Below, piece after piece: positions 49,120 through 59,396 of a stretch of DNA of 64,000 bases (its first letter is position 1; the number at the start of each line of letters is the position of its first letter). The notes under the pieces are model-generated. The model had not been told where the DNA came from, ran no database searches, and saw only the letters and a list, made by a program, of their open reading frames with translations. The stretch comes from Phyllostachys edulis (taxonomy: Eukaryota > Streptophyta > Magnoliopsida > Poales > Poaceae): NCBI GenBank assembly GCA_036346405.1, contig CM070553.1, positions 75,518,976 to 75,582,975 on the forward strand, given 5' to 3'. Made by a program: the position numbers and the translations under genes.

Positions 49120-49800
49120 CGTGACTAAGGGGAGGTCGTGACCGCAAGGATGGTCTTCGTAAAAAGACCACGAGGGTGGTCTTTGCAAAAAGACCAAAGG
49201 GGAGGTCACGATCCAAAGGGAGGTCGTGACCCAGGAGAAGGTCCTGACCACATGGGGTGGTCTTTGCAAAAAGACAAAGAGGAGGTCGCAACCCAAAGGG
49301 AGGTCGTGACCCAGGGGAAGGTCCTGACCACATGGGGTGGTCTTGACCACGAGGGTAGTCTTTGCAAAAAGACCAAGAGGGTGGTCTTTGCAAAAAGACC
49401 ATAAGGAGGAGGTCGCGGCAAAACAACAAAGGAGGAAGTCGCGACAAAATGACAAAGGAGGAAGTCGCAGCCTTAGAGGGAGGTTGCAGCAAAACGACAA
49501 AGGAGAAGAGGCCGCGGCCTCGAAGGGAGGTTGCAGCAAAATGACAAAAAAGAGGAGCTCGCGGCCTCAGAGGGAGGTCGCGGCAAAACGACAAAAGAGA
49601 AGAGGTTGTGGCAAAACGACAAAAAAAAGAGGTGGTCGCGGCCTCAGAGGGAGGTCGCGGCAAAAAGACAAAAAAAAGAGGAGGTCGCGACTTCAGAGGG
49701 AGGTCGTGACCCAAAAGGGTGGTCTTTGCAAAAAGACAAAAAGAGGTGGTCTTTGCAAAAAGACCACAAGGGCGAGGAGGTCCTAGGGCAAGGAGGATAC
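49120..49800 (-). repeat. GGAGGTC/GGTGGTC-punctuated tandem repeats in the E1 LTR
   Basis: Irregular units of about 25-30 bp alternate between GGTGGTCTTTGCAAAAAGACC and GGAGGTCGCGGC + AAAACGACAAA. Many carry an internal GGTC..GACC dyad, such as GGTCTTTGCAAAAAGACC. They sit upstream of the LTR TATA box, at the same relative place as the B1 minisatellite but with a different unit. Confidence 0.75.
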
Positions 49801-50228
49801 GCGCAGCGAAGCAGGGCCGTCCGATTTTGATCGGATGGTTCAAACTGGACGCGCTTGCACGAAGAGAGAGAAAAAGGTATCGACGACGGGGTGGTCCAAA
49901 CGAAGGGAGGTCTGGACCCAAGATGAGATCAAGGGAGGTCCTGACGGTCAAGATGAACACAAGGGATGTCTAAAAGGGCAGAGAAAGAGGGTTAAACAAG
50001 AGAGCTCCAGAAGGGAGAAATTCAACCCGAATTTGAATTTCAGAACTTAAGGATGTTTGAAATGCAAACCCGAGCTTGGGAACAACTCGGGGGTGGTCGT
50101 GACCCAAGGGAAGGTCAAAACCGAAGGAAGATTCAAAACAGAAAAGGAGGTCTAAACAGAGAAGGAGGTCTAGACCAAGAGGAGGTCTAAATAGAGAAGG
50201 TCAAGGGAGATCTGGAGAGGCCTGAATG

Positions 50229-50231
<3 letters not shown>

Positions 50232-50264
<33 letters not shown>
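50232..50264. repeat. (GA)n microsatellite
   Basis: Uninterrupted GA dinucleotide run of about 16 units inside the E1 3' LTR. Confidence 0.95.
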
Positions 50265-50269
<5 letters not shown>

Positions 50270-50461
50270 CACCAAAGCTCAAACTACTCCAAATGAACCA
50301 AACTTCTGCATTAATTAAAGTTCGATTAAGTCATGTTAAATCTCCAAATTTCTAAAATCTTCAAGTTAAGCTTGGGCAAAGCAACAAAACCGAATGGTTA
50401 TTTTTGGTTTTAAAAAATCTCAAGAACTCTGGAAAATTGGGATGTTACAGACCTACACTCC

Positions 50462-53400
50462 TTAAAGGAAATCTCGATCTTGAGATTCGGGCTGGCTAGG
50501 GAATAGGTGCGGGAACTCGGCCTTCAAGTCCTCTTCGCGCTCCCAAGTGGCCTCTTCTTCGGAGTGGTTGCTCCACTGGACCTTGCAGAACCGTATGACC
50601 TTGCTTCTTGTTACACGCTCGGACACTTTCAAGATCTTAAGAGGTTGCTCCTTGTATGAGAGGTCTTCTTGGAGGTCGACGGCTTCTAGAGGCATTTGTT
50701 CTTCTGGCACACGCAAGCACTTCCTCAACTAGGACACATGGAAGACATCGTGCACTCTAGACAACTGAGATGGGAGCTCCAACTTATAAGCAACTTCTCC
50801 CTTTCTGGCAAGAACTGGAAACGGGCCAATGAACCTAGGTGCAAGCTTCCCACTGACTCTGAAACGGCGTATTCCCTTGAGAGGTGACACCTTAAGATAC
50901 ACATGATCTCCAGGGGCAAAGGCTAAATCTCAACGTCGATTGTCTGCATAGCTCTTCTGCCTGGTCTGAGCGGTCTTCAGCTTTTCTCTGATGGACTTGA
51001 CTTGATCTTCAGCTTCCTTCAAGAGATCTGGTTCGAGCACTTGGCCTTCGCCTGCTTCAGTCCAATACAAAGGTGTCCTGCATTTCCTTCCATAGAGAGC
51101 TTCAAATGTGGACATCTGCAAGCTTGACTGATAACTGTTGTTGTAAGAAAAATCTGCATAAGGTAACATTCGGTCCCAACTGGTTTGGTTCTCTAGAGCA
51201 CAAGCTCTCAACATATCCTCTAGAATCTGATTCACTCTTTTGGTTTGACCATCTGTCTGAGGGTGGTAAGCAGTGCTGAAGTTCAAATTGGTGCCCAAAG
51301 CATCATGTAGCTTTTGCCAAAATCTTGAAGTGAACTGAGATCCTCGATCCAACACGATTTTCTTGGGCACTCCATGCTGACATACATTCCTTGTCAAATA
51401 TATTTCTGCTAATCTGTCCCCTAAGTAGGTGGTCTTGACTGGAATAAAATGACCAACTTTGGTTAAACGATCCACGACTACCCAGATAGAGTCATATCCG
51501 GCTTGGGTTCTTGGTAGACCAATGATAAAGTCTATGTCAATTTCTTCCCATTTCCATCCTAGTATGCTTAAAGGTTGCAAAAGTCTAGGAGGTCTTTGAT
51601 GCTCAGCTTTTACTCACTGGCAAACGTCACACTACACCACATACTCAGCGATCTCATGCTTCATGCTAGGCCACCAATAGAGTTCCCTGAGGTCTTGATA
51701 GATCATTGTGCTTCCGGGATGGATAGAGTATAGGGTCTCATGTGCTTCCTTAAGTATCAACTGCTTGAGCTCTCTCTGATCTGGTACACAAATGTGTTTG
51801 TCAAACCAAACAGTCTCATGCTCATCCTCTGAATACTCCAAGCATTTACCCCTCTTCATGTTGCTTTTGATCTCCTAGATGTCCACTGCTTCGGTTTGAG
51901 CCTTCCTGATTTGACTTTGAAGGGTGGGTTGGACTTCTAGAGCAGCCAAGAAGCCATCCTCCACTAACTCGAGCTTGAGCTTCTGGAACTCTTCATAAAG
52001 TGCCGGTTGACTTTCCTTGATCATCAAAGTGCTGCAGTAGACCTTCCTACTTAATGCATCAGCTACCACATTGGCCTTGCCTAGGTGATAATGGATTCCA
52101 ACATTGTAATCATCGATCAATTCCAACCATCTTCTTTGCCTCATATTGAGATCGGCTTGGGTGAAAATGTACTTCAAGCTCTTGTGATCAGTGTACACTT
52201 CATAGCGATTTCCAATAAGGTAGTGCCGCCATATCTTTAAGGCATGCACTACGGCAACCAATTCTAGATCATGGGTGGGGTAGTTAACTTCATGAGGTCT
52301 TAGCTGACGAGAAGCATAAGCCACTACCTTCCTCTCTTGCATCAGAACACATCCAAGACCTTGTCGAGATGCATCACAGTAAATCTCAAAGTCCTTTCGG
52401 ACATCTGGTAAAATCAACACAGGAGCTGAGATCAAACGCTTCTTCAATTCTTAAAAGCACTTCTCACACTTGGGCGTCCAAGCAAACTTCTTCTCCTTCT
52501 TCAACAGCTGGGTGAGAGGTCTTGCTATTTTGGAGAACTCTTCTATGAATCGACAGTAGTAACCTGCCATGCCGAGAAAGCTCCTGATTTGAGGTACTAA
52601 CTTGGGTGGCTTCCAATTGAGCACATCTTGGACTTTGCTGGGGTTGACAGTGACTCCTTTTCCAGACACAACATGACCCAGGAAGGTAACTTCCTTCATC
52701 CAAAATTCACACTTGTTGAACTTTACATAGAGTTGGTGATCTCTGAGCTTGCTCAAGGCTAAGCGAAGATGCTCTTCATGCTCTTCTTCGCTCTTAGAGT
52801 ACACTAGGATGTCATCAATAAAGACAATGACAAACTTGTCCAGATACTCCATGAACACATTATTCATCAAGTTCATAAAGTAAGCAGGGGCATTGGTTAA
52901 ACCAAAAGACATGACTGTGAACTCAAACAGACCATATCGGGTTGAAAAGGCTGTCTTGGGTATGTCTTCTTAGCGAATCTTCAACTGGTGATAACATGAC
53001 CTTAAGTCTATCTTGGAGAACACTCCGGCTCCTTTTAACTGGTCGAATGGATCATCTATCCTGGGTAGAGGGTACTTGTTCTTGATGGTGACTTCATTGA
53101 GTGCTCTATAGTCCACACACATCCGCTAAGTATCATCCTTCTTGGCAACAAAGATCACTGGAGCTCCCCAAGGCGAAGAACTCGGTCTGACAAAACCTTT
53201 CTCAAGCATCTCCTCAATCTGCTTCTTCAACTCCACAAGGTCGTCTACAGGCAACCGGTAAGGTCTCTTAGCTATTGGAGCAGTCCTTGGGACTAAATTG
53301 ATAACAAACTCCAAGTCTCTGTCTGGCGGCATTCCAGGTAGCTCATCTGGGAACTCACAGACCACTAGGACATCCTCTAAAGACACGGCTTGGACACTGC

Positions 53401-55021
53401 AGACCAAAGCTCTCTCGAGCTATACAAAGGTGGCTTCAAACTTCACTTTAACTCCCACTGGACTGACCAAGGTGATGCTTCTACCACTACAATCTAAAAC
53501 TGCTTGGTGAGTAGCTAACCAATCCATGCCCAAAATCACATCTAGAGACTAGGTGTCGAGGAGGATCAGATCGGCTAGAAACTCTACCCCTTCTATGATC
53601 ACCTTAACTTGTGGATAACCCTGGTTCGCACTTAACTCGAACCGGGGGATTGAACCAACATGGAGGTCTTAAGAGGAAAAACTTTCAACTGATGCTTTGC
53701 AGCAAAAAATCCAAGAAATGAACGAATGGGAAGCTCCAGAGTCAAACAAAACAGTGGCTGGTGCTGAATGTACAAAGAACTTACCCAGCACGACATCCGG
53801 GGCTATCTGGGCCTCTTCAATGGTGACATAATTCACACGTCCTCTCCCAGGAGGTGGGGAGGTCTTGGCCGGTGCAGGGGAGGTCTGGGGAGCTCCACGA
53901 CCTACTCCCGGCACTAGAACTCTAGCTGGAGTGGCGCCTTGGTTGAATCGGACCTGGGCTGGTCCTAGCTTCTGTGGGCAGTAGCTGGCATAGTGCCCCA
54001 ATTGATGGCAGTTAAAACAAGTGATTCTCGCGGCGGGGTTGTTGCTTCTGGGAGGTTGACTGACAGTGCTGCTGCTGGGGTTGGGGCTGCGGACACTTGA
54101 GGTAGCCGGACGAAGAGCTACTGAAGAGGTCATGGAGGTGGCTTGAGGAGCAAAACGGACAGGATGCTGAGCACTGGTTCGAGCTCTCTACGAGTGACCT
54201 TGATGTGCACTGGTCTGGGTCAACTTCCTCTTGTAAGACTCTGCAAGCTCACGACAAGATTCTTCAATGAGTAAGGTCTTATTCACCATCTGTTGGAAAT
54301 CTGCATAATCATTGCCAATGACATGTACCTTCAAACTGGGGATGAGTCCTCGCTTGAACCTATTTTGTCGAGCATCATTTGTGGCAACGTCCTCTGGGGC
54401 ATACCGAGAAAGTTGAGTGAACTTGTTAAGGTATTCACTCACTGTCATGCTTCCCTACTTTAGCTCCCGGAACTCATTATTTTTCATTTCCACCTTCCCA
54501 TCAAGGACATGGGAATGGCGGAAAGCTTCCGAAAACTCTGTCTAGGTGATGGTCTAGGGGTTCTCATGGGCGGCACAGTAGTTCTCCCACCACTCTGCTG
54601 CTGATCCTTCAAGCTGGTGCATGGCATAGAGAACTTTCTCCCGGTCGTCACACCGGGTAATGGCCAGCTTCTTTTCGGTTGAGCGCAGCCAATCATCTGC
54701 GTCCAACGGCTCAGAGGAGTTGGAGAAGGTAGGTGGGCGAGTCCTCAAGAATTTTGCCAACCTTGACTGGGGAACAACTGGTGGCGGTGCAGCTGCGGCT
54801 TGGTTGCTCTGATTCAATGCCGCAATCAAGGCTGCGGTGGTCTGGTTCTGCTGAGCTATCATTTGGTTCATGTTCTGCATCATCGCATTCATCAACTAAG
54901 TTTGGGCTACCAAGAACTAACTCATACTTGGATCTGTCGAGGCTGCTGGAGGAGGCGGAGGTGGTGGCAACATGGGGTCCGATGGTTCCTCTTGACTGGC
55001 TGAACTGCGGGTCTGGACCAT
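50462..55021 (-). pseudogene. E1 gag-pol polyprotein pseudogene (chromovirus, Tekay-like)
   Basis: A single 1,520-codon frame from ATG at 55021 to TAA at 50462, with no frameshift. In order: gag (MVQTR start, EWWENYC); zinc knuckle CFNCHQLGHYASYC (54019-53978); protease DSG (about 53742); reverse transcriptase with FGLTNAPA and FIDD (about 52820); RNase H ([10 protein letters not shown], about 52185); integrase zinc-binding region (about 51740-51610) and catalytic core with DFIIGLP, LDRGSQF and HPQTDGQ; and a chromodomain-like tail (50690-50462). Seventeen in-frame stops interrupt it (lowest coordinates 54917, 54896, 54554, 54542, 54455, 54188, 53669, 53549, 53420, 53126, 52970, 52451, 51875, 51632, 51614, 50930 and 50729): twelve TAG, three TAA and two TGA. 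Each is one C-to-T or G-to-A step from CAG, CAA, CGA or TGG. The element cannot encode a working polyprotein. Confidence 0.93.
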
Positions 55022-55541
55022 TTGCAAGATGTCTTCTCAAGCTTAACATGTGATAGGGAAAAGCACAACAGGTAAGAAGGAACAGCACATGGGATGAGAG
55101 AGAGCAAAGGGAAAGACAGAACACCCTATCAGGGAAAAATAGGTCAAACCCAAAGAGCAAATAGCCAGAAGGCTACTAAGAGGCAACAAAACTACAACAA
55201 AAGGCCAAGGACACGGACTAAACGGCACTAAGCTAAGGAGGACCACTCTAGGCACTTCTACTTAACTTACATGGTGGGCGACTTAAAACAAAGCTCGATC
55301 CTACAGAGATTCCTGAGGTAAGAGGGTCAATTTAAGTTTGAAAACAAAGTTTCAAAGGGGGTAAGGGGTGAGAATCTAAGACTAAGGTGAGAAGAGATTT
55401 GGATAAGACGAGAACAAAATAGAATAAGATGAGAAAAGAATAGCTACTCATGTTACTCTGTTGGTTTTATTTAGAAAATAAATTTTTAGACTTTTAACTA
55501 AAACGACCATACTAACTAAGGTTACGTCCTACAGTCGATAT

Positions 55542-55554
55542 GGTTCTGATACCA
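55542..55554 (-). other. Primer-binding site (initiator tRNA-Met type), E1
   Basis: TGGTATCAGAACC on the minus strand, 4 bp past the LTR end at 55559. It differs from the canonical TGGTATCAGAGC by one base. It fixes E1's orientation and marks 55559 onward as the 5' LTR. The 520 bp between it and the gag ATG (55022-55541) are untranslated leader with no gene seen. Confidence 0.8.
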
Positions 55555-55558
55555 CCAC

Positions 55559-56052
55559 TGTCAGGACCCGACCCGGGGAGGTCTTACAGGTTAACCCGGG
55601 AGTCCTTCTAGGACCACCCAAGAGATCCCCAAGACCACCCGGAGGTCCCGCAGGACCACCCAGGAGGTCCCTAAGACCACCCAGACGTCCTAGCTTCTGT
55701 GCACCGAGCTAGTCCCAAGATCAGCAAGCTAGCTCGCATAGATTTCAACATCGGTGTCATCACATCCATACAACAAACTTAATATGAAGCAGACCAATTA
55801 ATATATAAAAAAAAGACCTTACGGTTAAGCTTGTTTATAGAGGTGCCACGCAGGGCAAACAACCAAAGAACACTCACAGTGAAACAAAACACAGCGCGGA
55901 GCCACTCGGCGAGCCACAGGCTATCGAGTGGAGGATGTCCCCTAGTCCACGAGGTCTTCCACAAACTCCTCATCATAGTGCTCAGAGCACCCGGGGAGGT
56001 CTTCGGCTGCTGATTAACCAGAGGGCACAAGTCATGAGTACTTTGAATGTAC
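55559..56052 (-). mobile_element. E1 5' LTR, terminal segment
   Basis: TGTCAGGACCCGACCCGG start, matching 45248-45734. Only the last 494 bp of this LTR are in the window, because E2 is inserted after TGTAC (56048-56052). The rest should appear beyond the E2 5' LTR to the right. Confidence 0.85.
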
Positions 56053-59000
56053 TGTCGAGACCCAAAATTAAGGTTCGGGACCCTCTGTGTTTAAAGCACT
56101 AGCCGAGATCGTGCTAGTGCACACAAGGTCAACAAAGATGGCAATCGATCCATACAAGCTTAATAATAACATAAACGATTAACTTTGATTAACAAATAAT
56201 AGTTTTGACCTTAAGGTCGAAGTTTACAACTATTGAGCCACGCAGGCTAACATAGGAAATAAACGGCAATGAAACATAAACAGAGTGGCACCCCATCGGT
56301 CCGCCACAGCAACCGATCGATCAAGACCTTCGATCGGGCACCTTCGATGTACTCGTCCTCGAATCTTTGGTGAAGACTCCTCCTCCGCTTGATTCGTCAA
56401 AACAAGCGTGAGTACACACCGTACTACTTAAGCCACACCACGTAGATGCAAAATATATATATGTCGGCTTTTTACAAAGGAAGGCATTCGTGGCTCTTTT
56501 GCATAAATGCAACTTTTGCAATTAAATACAATTAATAGATTAAAGACAGTAAAACAAATAGACGATAATAATTTTAACAAGTTATTTCACAAAGACACAC
56601 ACACAACCTAACAGTTATTCACATAGCTAGATGATTTAATCACATAGCTCCCTTCCCACACGCTTTTATGAAGATCTACCCTAGTGTCAAATCCCCGAGC
56701 ATTGTCCATGATCATGACGCTGCTATTCAATAGATTAAGTTACACTCTGAGTTTGTACACTTTACCCACAAGATACAATTAGTGTAGCTAACACTAATCA
56801 TAACAAAGCATTTCAGATACCTTATCCTACTATGCTAGGCCTGTCTCAAAACAGGCATGTGGTCGACAGAAGCTCAGTTCAATAGAACACATGGTGAGGT
56901 CCTTAATTGACCAAGGCAAGACTTCCACAAGCTAACCAAACCACATAGACACACAGATCATTATAATTCACATACCCACACAGCACACAGTCCACCCTTT
57001 CACACAAGATCCACCCCTTGCCTCACCCAAAATCTTTTACCACCGGTTGATTTAAGTGCAACATATGCCACAAAGACACATAGTGCACACAGTTTGTTCA
57101 CATAGCTTCATATTCACTTAGTCAATTTATAACAAAGAAGATACATGACCAAGTGAGTCGTGGCATGGCTAAGCAATCTAATACGCAACTAACCAACCCA
57201 CGTTGGTGCTACAATATTTACCAACTAATTATCAACTAGGGTGACAAGGAATCAAGGCTTAACAATTACACAAGGGAGGCATATCAATTTGGAATTAACT
57301 CATCGCACCCAAAAGCTTTTAAATAAATACTTGAATTAAGATGCGATAATTTGAATTAAAATACTTTTATAAAACTGGGAAGCAAAATGGTCAAGGGCAT
57401 AGCTTGCCTTGAAAAGGATCTAGGAATTGATCTTGGTCTTGGAAAGGTCCTTCTTCTTCAACTCTTCCAAAGAATATGTCAAGTCTTCTCAAAACGACAC
57501 AAACAAACAAAACTAAATAAAACCAGAAGCAAATAACTCCAATAAAATAATTAAAAATCTCCAATAGATAGATCTGGATTTTAGACGAATTTAGAAATTT
57601 GAATGGATGGATTTGGAGTTAGGATTCAATTATTATGAATTTTACAAATTTTAACCTAAATTTGGAAATTAAATAAATTCTAAATTCTAAAACTAAACTG
57701 AACTCCAAATTACATAATTATATGTTATTTAATTAGACAATAATTTTCTAAGATTTTAGCAATTTAAATCATCCAATTTGGATTTGGGATTCAAAAGATA
57801 TGAATTTTACAAGTTTTAACCTATCTCTTGAATTTTAAATGAATTTCTAAATTTAAACAAAAGTCAAATTTAAAAATTTTGATTTGATTAGCTAGATCTA
57901 AATTTTATATGAATTTAGAAATTTGAAACACCCAATTTGGAGTTTGATGCAAAAGTTATGAATTTTACAAATTTAAACCTAAATCATTATTTAACAATTT
58001 CCTAATTATTTTTCTAAAGGAAATTCTAATTATTGCGCAAGGTGACGTCGTGAAGGATTTTCCGGAAAATAAATGAATTAAAGATTAACCGACATGGGGA
58101 CCCACATGTCGGTGACCCTACCACGATGACCAAGTCCACCGAGCCATCGAATTTGAAACGGTCTTTGGCGTGCGCGCACACAGCGCGCCGACGCTTGCAG
58201 CGCACACGTGGTGACACGCACGCACGGAGGGGAGGTGGCGGTGATGTGGCGCCCACGCTGGCGAGGACGACAACGACGGCGGCAGATCGACCAAGGTCAC
58301 CGGCGAACGGCGGCTCGTCGCCGGAATGGGTGGTACGGCATGTAGCCGAGGTTATCGCGAACACGATGAGATACCTCCGGGTGGTTGAGGTGGACGGTGG
58401 TGGCCGGCGGCGAGGTCGGAGCGGCGAAGCAGCTCGGGTATTGTCGGACGGGGGTTCCGGCGAGGTCTAGGCGTCGGCGACGGGTCTTGGAGGTAGAGGC
58501 GGCGATGGCGATCCCGATGGTGTGCTCCGTGACGATGCGGCGGCGACGGCGACGGCGCAATCGAAGAAATCCCACCGGCGGCGAGAAAACCCCAAATCTC
58601 GAATTGGCGGCGATGCTAAGGTTCTCGGGTGGAATTGAGCGAGGGTGTTGGAAAGGGGCTGCGCGATCCTCGGTCTCATTTATAGGGCCGGAGGCACCAG
58701 AGCGGCGTGGCGACGAGGAGGTCGTGTCTTGAGATCGTGGCGGCGGTTGCGGCTTGGGCGTCGCGTCGCGAAGAGGGGAAGAGGGCGTGGGGTCGTGGCG
58801 GAGGAGGCGCGAGTCTCGCAAGCACGCCCACGTGAGTCGTGGGTGGTTGGAGCGGCCGTTGGCGAAGCTTCGCCGCGGCTTCAATAGCGGTTATCTTGCG
58901 ATTTAACGCAGCGAGACGAAGACAGCGTGGACGAAGGTGGTGGGGTCCACCGGCGGCGAGACGGGAGGCGCCCACGCGCAGAGGGCGAGGAGAGAGAGGC

Positions 59001-59396
59001 AGCAAAGATCTCAAGGCCCAAAGACGGATCCAACGGCGAGGAAGGGTTGGTGCACAAATACTGGGCCGGATCGATGAAGGGCTTGGGTTTAGGCCCAAGC
59101 ATCTTGTTGGAGATTTTAAAATAGCTTTTCCTTTTTAGAAAATAGCGAGAAATTCAAATAAGCAATGCAAAATAGCAAATGAACTTGGAAAAATTCCGAA
59201 AATATATCCAAGCTCATAGAATCCAAATAAAATAGTTTTGACTATTGTTCATGTTGGAATTATTCATATTAAATTGTTTTGTTACTAAAGTCCAAGTTAA
59301 AGCTTTTGAACTAAATTCAAATAAATCCAAATGGTGAATTTTCTCTCTACTAACTATTCAAAGGATTTTTAAAGCTCTAAAAATTGGGATGTTACA
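56053..59396 (-). mobile_element. E2 3' LTR (family C, 3344 bp)
   Basis: Reverse LTR from TGTCGAGACCC at 56053 to GGGATGTTACA at 59396, followed by a polypyrimidine stretch that is the polypurine tract on the minus strand. Homologous to the C1 LTR at both ends. It contains the shortened palindrome CTATTCAATAG (56723-56733), an AGCTTGCCTT block (57387-57410), tandem modules (57600-58010) and a minus-strand TATAAAT at 58678-58684. The GC-rich 58100-59100 segment yields long open frames in several phases (up to 195 codons) with no domain. Confidence 0.87.
57600..58010 (-). repeat. About 160-bp tandem modules in the E2 LTR
   Basis: Three modules with AATTTGGA(G/T)TT anchors (TTGG at 57613, 57778 and 57937), each followed by an ATGAATTTTACAA block and a TTTAACCTA-like block. 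Spacings are 165 and 159 bp. They resemble the modules at 40-860 in a different LTR family. Confidence 0.7.

Larger units (their letters stand above)
47463..50449 (-). mobile_element. E1 3' LTR, remainder
   Basis: The E1 LTR resumes with the ACTTT duplication and runs to GGGATGTTACA at 50449, its 5' end. Without the solo LTR the E1 3' LTR is about 3.47 kb. It contains the exact palindrome CTATTCGAATAG (47786-47797), the TGATCAAA/ACTTGCCTT block (48547-48570), a minus-strand TATA box (48868-48875) and a GGAGGTC-rich repeat region (49080-50220). The 314-codon minus-strand frame at 49016-49960 is repeat sequence, not a gene. Confidence 0.85.

Noticed and set aside
49016..49960. 314-codon minus-strand open frame, and 149- and 171-codon frames around it
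   Set aside because: Built from GGAGGTC-type repeats of the E1 LTR. Open in several frames on both strands, with no recognisable domain.
50462..55021. Programmed stop-codon readthrough or recoding in E1 gag-pol
   Set aside because: Seventeen stops of three kinds are scattered through conserved domains, including at positions that are glutamine or tryptophan in B0. That is decay, not a regulated readthrough site.
58297..59098. 195- and 140-codon open frames with arginine/proline-rich products
   Set aside because: GC-rich stretch of the E2 LTR near its promoter. Frames on both strands are equally open and none shows a domain.
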